Assembly (NCBI GenBank): GCA_015501595.1
Contig: JADNRX010000031.1
Location: 186,001 to 250,000, forward strand
Direction: 5' to 3'
Origin: Hymenopellis radicata
Lineage: Eukaryota > Basidiomycota > Agaricomycetes > Agaricales > Physalacriaceae
DNA: 64,000 nucleotides
In this document: one piece after another, positions 58,774 through 64,000 of the stretch
Position numbering within the stretch: position 1 is the first letter of the stretch
How the letters are laid out: each line of letters starts with the position of its first letter
Position numbers and translations under genes: made by a program
Notes under the pieces: model-generated
What the model was told of the DNA's origin: nothing
Database searches by the model: none
Seen by the model: only the letters and a program-made list of their open reading frames with translations

Positions 58774-59984
58774 CTAGGTAAGCTCTGACCGTGACAACAA
58801 AGTGTCTCTCTTCAGAGCGAAAACGAGACCTAAAACCTGGAGATTTGGCACCAATTTTGCCAGATCCTTCATCACCGAGGACAGAGCCCGATTAACGCCA
58901 GCAAGGAAGGCCGGGCTGATAGGTAAGAATTTCTTGTACGCGATGACCAGGTATTTCAAATGTGGCACCAACTCCAGGATTGCTCCCAAGCCCGCCAAAT
59001 CGCAGTTGATCAGTTCCAAAGAAGCAGGTTGGCAGTGAGAGTACTTGAGTAGGTCGAGGAGTGACGGAAGGACGATGTCGAGCGATCAATTCAGACAAGA
59101 GTGCAGGGCATCACACCCCTCGAACCATCGGGAAAAGTATAGCGCAATTTCTTCCGCAGCGGGGCAAGGATGAAGCCCACTGTGTCGCCGTCAGCCTGTG
59201 GCCGGATACCAAGCTTGAGAAGCCGTGAACACCTGTCACGGACGCCATCGAGGGCGAGCATGGCGGTGGTATCAATGTCGAGAAGGTTTGAAATGCGCCA
59301 TTGCGCACTGTGTTTCATTAACACCTCCAGAAGAGCCAAAGCCAGTCCAGAAATATCAACGACTCCATAAATTGATTGAGAAGATATTTACGTGTACGAA
59401 CCAGACATGTGGCTCAATTTAACGGACCAAACGTGATATCTGAGGCCTAGTCGTAGAGAGGAAGTCCCAGTGCGTCGACAGCCTGCAGAAACGTGAGCTG
59501 AGTTGGTCTGCAGATACGAAAATCGCGAGGAATCAGGAAGCTGAAAGTAGGTCATAGAGCACTCGTATAAATCTCTTTATTTGATAACATCATATGTGAG
59601 AGAGACAACGAGCAGGACTTACGCGCAGCGATTCACTGGACTGATTCTGACTACCTGCGAAATCGTCGTGTCAGCACTGCCCCACTTAAAAGCATGTCAA
59701 CAGAAAGATCAGATAAGGGTAATATAGGTGAGTTCATGAGACAATTGTCTTCGTATGAACAGAAATTCAAAGTACGCATCATGTTCTGACGAACGAGACA
59801 AGGGATCAGGGGCATACCTCGGTAGAATGAAAGTCAGCAGAGAACCAACAGCCTCAACACGGCCAATTAGCTTTGTGAACGGATATTCGCGTTGACTAGG
59901 CTTGTCCGTTGACGCCTGTACTGCCTGTCGAGCCCGGTACTCGGCTAATAGGCATCTGAGCAGCTCGCTGTGAGCTCTGCGCAC
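58774..59984 (-). pseudogene. F-box/leucine-rich gene, frames interrupted
   Basis: Protein-like pieces in different frames: RRAHSELLRCLLAEYRARQA near 59950 (like the coil before a basidiomycete F-box) with LTFILPRYAPDPLSRS near 59810, ALALLEVLMKHSAQWRISNL near 59340, LDGVRDRCSRLLKLGIRPQ near 59240, SLDIVLPSLLDLLKYSHCQP near 59060 and ELINCDLAGLGAILELVPHL near 59010. The ends do not join in frame without at least one lost or gained base near 59080. It is either a decayed F-box gene or one damaged by assembly error. Boundaries are approximate. Confidence 0.45.
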
Positions 59985-60572
59985 GCGTCCATTGTCAGAG
60001 GCAAGCTAGATGTTTCATGAGCTATAATCGCATTTCATATTGGCCGCGTACCCAGTCTTTCTGAGGGGTCGTTCGCATTCCACGGCGCCGGCGTCAGCTA
60101 CAGCATCCAGGTGACCAGCGCGCAGTTCTGCTCGTCGTCGTCGTCACGGTACAGGAGCTCAGCGTGTCTGCAAGGCAATCGCTGCGGCGCTTGCCCGGGA
60201 TTGCTAGAGGGACTCACTGTCAAACAGTGTTAATGCCTCAAGAGCAGTGCGCCACGGAGGGTCTTCATCGTTGGCGCAGAAAGTAGGGCATCCTTGTAAA
60301 TTCGCTGGAGCGGAGTGAATAGAGCGGAAGCAAAATGCGGATGCGGGGATGGAGGAGAACGGAAAATGGCGGGCACGTGACGGGCGGAGATCAAAATCCA
60401 AAGGTCGCCCGCATCCTGCCGTTGTACCGTAGCAGCTACAAGTTTTCTGAAACTTCATTGTGTCCGTAAAATGGCGACCGAGGTGCGGAATCATATGAGC
60501 AATTTCATCAATTAACGGCACGTTACAGATAAACAACATCATTATAACAATCGTAAGGTCAGAAAATGCAAT
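59985..60572. other. intergenic, no gene seen
   Basis: About 590 bases with short frames only. The minus frame 60204-60542 has no motif. Confidence 0.45.
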
Positions 60573-61686
60573 CTACACCCTTAATGGAACAGGATCGCCC
60601 TGTAAGAAAAGAAATTAGCGGGGACCCCAAAAGCAGGAGAACACATACATCCTTAGGACGATATTGGTGCCATGGACGAGGCAGAAACACTCCAGTTTCC
60701 ATCCGAATAACATCATTAGCGGAGAACTGTGGCCCGAAGCGCCACATTGCCATTTCATGGTCAGGGACAATCTCCGAAGGTGTCGATTCCGGTTCAGGTG
60801 CCATATACTCTTCAGAGGGTGTGTTAGATTAGGCAGAACAGTCAATCTCGAACATATCCATACTTTTCCGTTGAGAAACCGCTGGATTCTTGACGTCATC
60901 ATTCCTTGGTGGATCCTGCTCCAAAACGCTTATCAGCATCTTCAAGAACTTATCCAGTAACTGGTCGAGTAACTTTGGCTTGTGTGTGTTGAAGTTCGGA
61001 AGAACAATTGGAGCTAGGAAGGTCAAGAAAGCACCAGCAGAGCACCCTTCCATCCGCCAGAGCAGACGAGACAGGTCTGTATGAGGATTGACCTGACTGG
61101 AAGGATGGATATGAATGTTGGCGAAGGAAGGGGCGGTATCATCTTGAGAGATAGACTTTGTCTCAAAAATGCGAAATGTGGAGCCGGGGACAACAGTGTC
61201 ATTTTCAGTTGAGATGAAGAGGTGCCAGTCACATCTAATTTGCAGGGGATGGAAGGTATTGAGTGGGAATGTAGTATATCGAATCAGCCGAGAGTGCGGG
61301 GGTGATGTACAGCTCAAAACAATCAACGAAGGGTTTTGCTTTCTTAGCGGCTTCGGTTTCCGCAGGGTTTGAGCGTAGGTCATCGAGTAGCTATCATTTT
61401 TCCGGTGTGAGTAACTTGGTACTGAGTATATAAGCTTAGTATACACACCTCATCAACATTTGCTCCCTTTAAATCTGTGATACATTCCAAGAGATATTGG
61501 AGAATCTCTGAACAGGGGACGAAAGAGACCAGCGCATCGGATGGGTTACCTGTGAGATACGCCAAATGACAGGTTGGGCACACTATGCTATGTCAGCACG
61601 CGTCGTATCAAAGGGCAAAGAATGGCTCACATGCCATGCCGTTTGAAGGACCCGCTCTGGAATAATCTCGCGGGATCAGCAGCCAT
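60573..61686 (-). CDS. conserved-looking protein of unknown function, one-base frameshift
   Basis: Five or six exons can be joined: MAADPARLFQSGSFKRHGI, IVCPTCHLAYLT, EILQYLLECITDLKGANVDE, LLDDLRSNPAETEAAKKAK with PFVDCFELYITPALSADSIY, then CDWHLFISTENDTVVPGSTF, RIFETKSISQDDTAP, LTFLAPIVLPNFNTHKPKLL, KYMAPEPESTPSEIVPDHEM, MWRFGPQFSANDVIRMETG and RPKDGDPVPLRV. All introns are 40-60 nt. Near 61245-61248 one base (a G on the plus strand) must be added to pass from YIPTQYLPS to LQIRCDW. A single CPTC pair might be part of a metal site. I do not recognise the family. It is divergent from MRM2 with about 320 bases between starts. Confidence 0.6.
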
Positions 61687-62006
61687 TTGGACCCGAATTC
61701 ACACTAAAGAGTTGAGACATTGAAGGTGTCCACGTAAAATAACTGACTTGTTTCGAGCCTTCCTTGTCAGCTCCATCGAGGATGTGGCAGTAGTGGAGCA
61801 GCAGAGGCAGCGCGCAACAGAGAGCACAACGACGGAATCGAGCCAGAATCGTCTCGCGCGTTCCAACAGAGAACTCGGGCGTTGTAACAGAGAAATCAGA
61901 CATCTCGAGTTGTTCGTGGTGGTGGTGGTACAAGAGAGAGAAGATAGAAATGACGTGTTTGATACCGATGACAGGAACGCGTCCTACACCGCTGTCTTCG
62001 GCCCGA

Positions 62007-62954
62007 ATGTTCCGCCCACCATCATCGCCTGTTCAAAAAAATCCTCCAAAGCATGGGTGTCGCGCCAAGGTCACGACTTTTTCGTCAAACAGCGTATAGC
62101 CGCCTCATACAGGTCACGCTCCGCCTTCAAGCTCATCGAAATAGACGACAACTATGACATTCTCCGGCACAAGGACGTCAAAGTCGTTGTCGACCTGGGC
62201 GCTGCGCCCGGCGGCTGGAGCCAGGTCGTCTCACAGCGAATGGGATACGGCGACGCCCTAGATGAAACGGGGGGCGTCGTGACGCGCGAGACATTTCGTC
62301 CGCGCGCAAGCCAGAAGCGGGTCAAACCAATCCTCCCCGGCAACGCGTATGACCCGCTGAACATTGACACTATCGAGGAGGAATTGGAAGCGCGGGAGTC
62401 TAGAGGCAGAGGAACGATTGTCGCCGTGGATCTCCTCCCCATGGGTCCCATCCCCGGTGTCCGCTCTATCCAGGCTGACTTTCTTGACCCCGAAACGGAC
62501 GCGTCAATTCAGCGTCTGGTGTACGAGAAAACGCGTAGAAGGGGCCCAAACCAGCCGATAGTAGACATTGTCCTCTCTGACATGGCTCCCAATATCTCTG
62601 GATATGAGGCCCGCGACTTGGAACTCTCCCAACAACTGTGTTTCGCTACCCTCGCGTTTGTGAAACGAAATCTACGCGCCACAAATGAAGTCGGACGAGG
62701 GTTTGGAGGTGTCTTAGTGTACGCTTTTTCTTCTGTTTTGTGTGTTGCATATATTCACTATACGACATATCAGATTGAAGCACTTCGCGTCCAACGACAT
62801 GATTACATTCAAAAGAGATCATCTCGATCCGTACTTTACGAGTGTGCGCTACGTCAAGCCCTCCTCCAGCCGCTCAGAGTCCTCGGAGAGTTACTTTGTC
62901 TGCCGCGGCTGGAATCCAGATGCAGAATTCCGACCGACATATGGGTTCTTGTAA
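62007..62954 (+). CDS. MRM2: FtsJ-type 2'-O-ribose methyltransferase (MRM2-like)
   Basis: The core is unmistakable: KQRIAASYRSRSAFKLIEID, the SAM site VVDLGAAPGGWSQV, the insertion after MGYGDALDET, TIVAVDLLPMGPIPGV, VDIVLSDMAPNISGYEARDL and, after one intron (GT|GTACGC to ATCAG|A), VLKHFASNDMITF, with the K-D-K-type catalytic residues in SAFKLIE, SDMAPN and LKHF. It ends RPTYGFL at 62954. MRM2 methylates the large mitochondrial rRNA. The only nearby ATG (62007) is one base out of frame; an extra A in the seven-A run near 62035-62041 would join MFRPPSSPVQKK to SSKAWVSRQ. I therefore infer another lost base. Confidence 0.85.
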
Positions 62955-63394
62955 AGGGGAAGGACGGATGGCCTCCCTATAGACCATGTTTACATACCGT
63001 GGACATCCTTGCGCTCTCCGCGAGGTGCGCCGTGGACAGATGACGGAATACTAGCTTTATGAGTGGTGGTAGCCATTATTAGCCCCAGTAATCCATCAAT
63101 GCTGCTAGATTCACTGAATGCCATTACCACTACTCACTACTCTGAAGTTGAATATATAATTTGATTCCGAAGGTATAAAGTAACGAATGAATGTCAGTAA
63201 GTCAGTACAGTAAGGTAACGATAGATAAAGTTAAGATATAAAGAACGTCGCGCCAGTCGAATAGGCTACGGCAAGATTCTGATAAGTAAAACGAGTGTGG
63301 TCCGTCCAATTGGTAAGTGCGATTACCCCGTCTATATGTTCAATCCAGATCTATAAAACGTGAAACGAGTGTCGTGAAGATTTCGATGGCGTCT
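62955..63394. other. intergenic, no gene seen
   Basis: About 440 AT-rich bases between two convergent genes (MRM2 on plus, the right-edge gene on minus). No RNA gene or repeat recognised. Confidence 0.5.
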
Positions 63395-64000
63395 CTACCC
63401 CGACGCATTGGCCTTGCGCCCAGTCAGCGCGCGGAAGAACTTGCGCACAGAGCCCGTTCCAGAGCCACCGCCAGTACGCGAAGGAGAGCGGAGTGGGGGG
63501 AGCGGGGCTCCCGACTGAGACGTGGGCGTATAATGGGAACCAGATGGAGGCAGATCTCCAATCCCCAACAACGACATTGCCTTACCCCTTGGCCCAAGTC
63601 TCGACGGAGATCGTCTAGGGACACCATGCGCAGATATCGCCGTAAACGACGCCGATGAGCGCAATGGCGCTTCCGATCCAGTGTGCGACGAAGGTGAAGC
63701 CCACGACGTAGGGCGCGCGGTTACGGGCGAGGGAGGAGGAGAGAGCGACATTGGCGATTCGTTTTCTATCCCCATGAACTTTAACGCCTTGGCGTTGGAG
63801 CGACCATTTGTGTACTGTATGAGGGCAATGGGATTGAGACCTGTCGGCGTCAATAGGTGAGAATCCGAGTCCGATGTGGTGGGCGAGGACGGTGTCAGCG
63901 TACGGCGTCGACTCTGAGGGGAAGTTGGGGACGTCGGGGATGTGCGGAGCGATCCACTGTAGGAGGCAGCAGGAGGAGGAAGAGGGATTGGCATGACAGG
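63395..64000 (-). CDS. C-terminal part of an unknown Ser/Pro-rich protein, cut by window edge
   Basis: The frame is open from the right edge to its stop at 63395. It is rich in Ser, Pro and Thr (RTSPTSPTSPQSRRR, SLSPPPSPVTARPTS) with two more ordered segments: NPIALIQYTNGRSNAKALKF and RGKAMSLLGIGDL, and a basic end (SVRKFFRALTGRKANASG). The in-frame codons above the Met at 63994 remain open, so the protein probably extends beyond the window. It lacks a recognisable domain. SP/TP sites suggest phosphorylation, which is inference. Confidence 0.5.
   Translation of the reverse strand, partial: PVMPIPLPPPAASYSGSLRTSPTSPTSPQSRRRTLTPSSPTTSDSDSHLLTPTGLNPIALIQYTNGRSNAKALKFMGIENESPMSLSPPPSPVTARPTSWASPSSHTGSEAPLRSSASFTAISAHGVPRRSPSRLGPRGKAMSLLGIGDLPPSGSHYTPTSQSGAPLPPLRSPSRTGGGSGTGSVRKFFRALTGRKANASG

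Overview
The window is nuclear DNA of a filamentous fungus, most probably a mushroom-forming basidiomycete (Agaricomycetes). The signs are dense genes on both strands, many 45-60 nt introns with GTRNGT donors and CTRAY branch sites, and family types typical of that group: caspase-domain protein, several F-box proteins, MYND protein, GH28 pectinase, C2H2 factor. No prokaryotic features, CRISPR arrays or origins were seen.

Layout, left to right. 0-2.1 kb: cut-off 5' exon of a probable mitochondrial protein and a MYND-finger gene. 2.2-4.3 kb: caspase-domain gene broken by about twelve frame changes. 4.6-12.6 kb: three copies of one NTF2/SnoaL-like gene (one nearly whole, one 3' fragment, one inverted and decayed) around RRP9, an F-box gene and an alpha/beta hydrolase ending in SKL. 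12.8-17.2 kb: long SNF5 gene of the SWI/SNF complex. 18.7-25.4 kb: secreted GH28 pectinase, an unrecognised Cys/His protein with a 10-nt exon, and a CaM kinase with a myristoylation-type N-terminus. 26-30 kb: tricalbin-like SMP/C2 protein. 30.5-31.6 kb: truncated inverted duplicate of the carboxypeptidase gene at 49-51 kb. 32-36 kb: thymidylate synthase and an unknown membrane protein. 36-42 kb: MITE-like element, MCT-type MFS carrier and sucrose-type transporter. 42-49 kb: URC4, a small Cys-rich protein, HIS2 and ETF-QO. 48.8-51.8 kb: run of 148 T, then the intact M20 carboxypeptidase. 52-64 kb: tRNA-Ser(AGA), C2H2 factor, a tiny CBM5/12-like protein, F-box genes, an unknown gene divergent from an FtsJ/MRM2 methyltransferase, and a gene cut by the right edge.

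The genes do not form one pathway; they are mainly housekeeping functions (U3 snoRNP, SWI/SNF, TMP synthesis, histidine synthesis, pyrimidine degradation, fatty-acid electron transfer) with carbon acquisition (GH28, sugar and carboxylate carriers) and lineage-specific genes. The most important overall observation concerns quality: at least nine conserved genes need one extra base to read through. Where a homologue or motif fixes the site, this is a missing base, mostly in a short homopolymer. Even thymidylate synthase and SNF5 are affected. That fits deletion-biased sequencing error better than independent decay, so apparent pseudogenes here, above all the caspase gene, need re-sequencing before they are believed. 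All exon joins are my reading of the sequence and were not checked by alignment software or transcripts.
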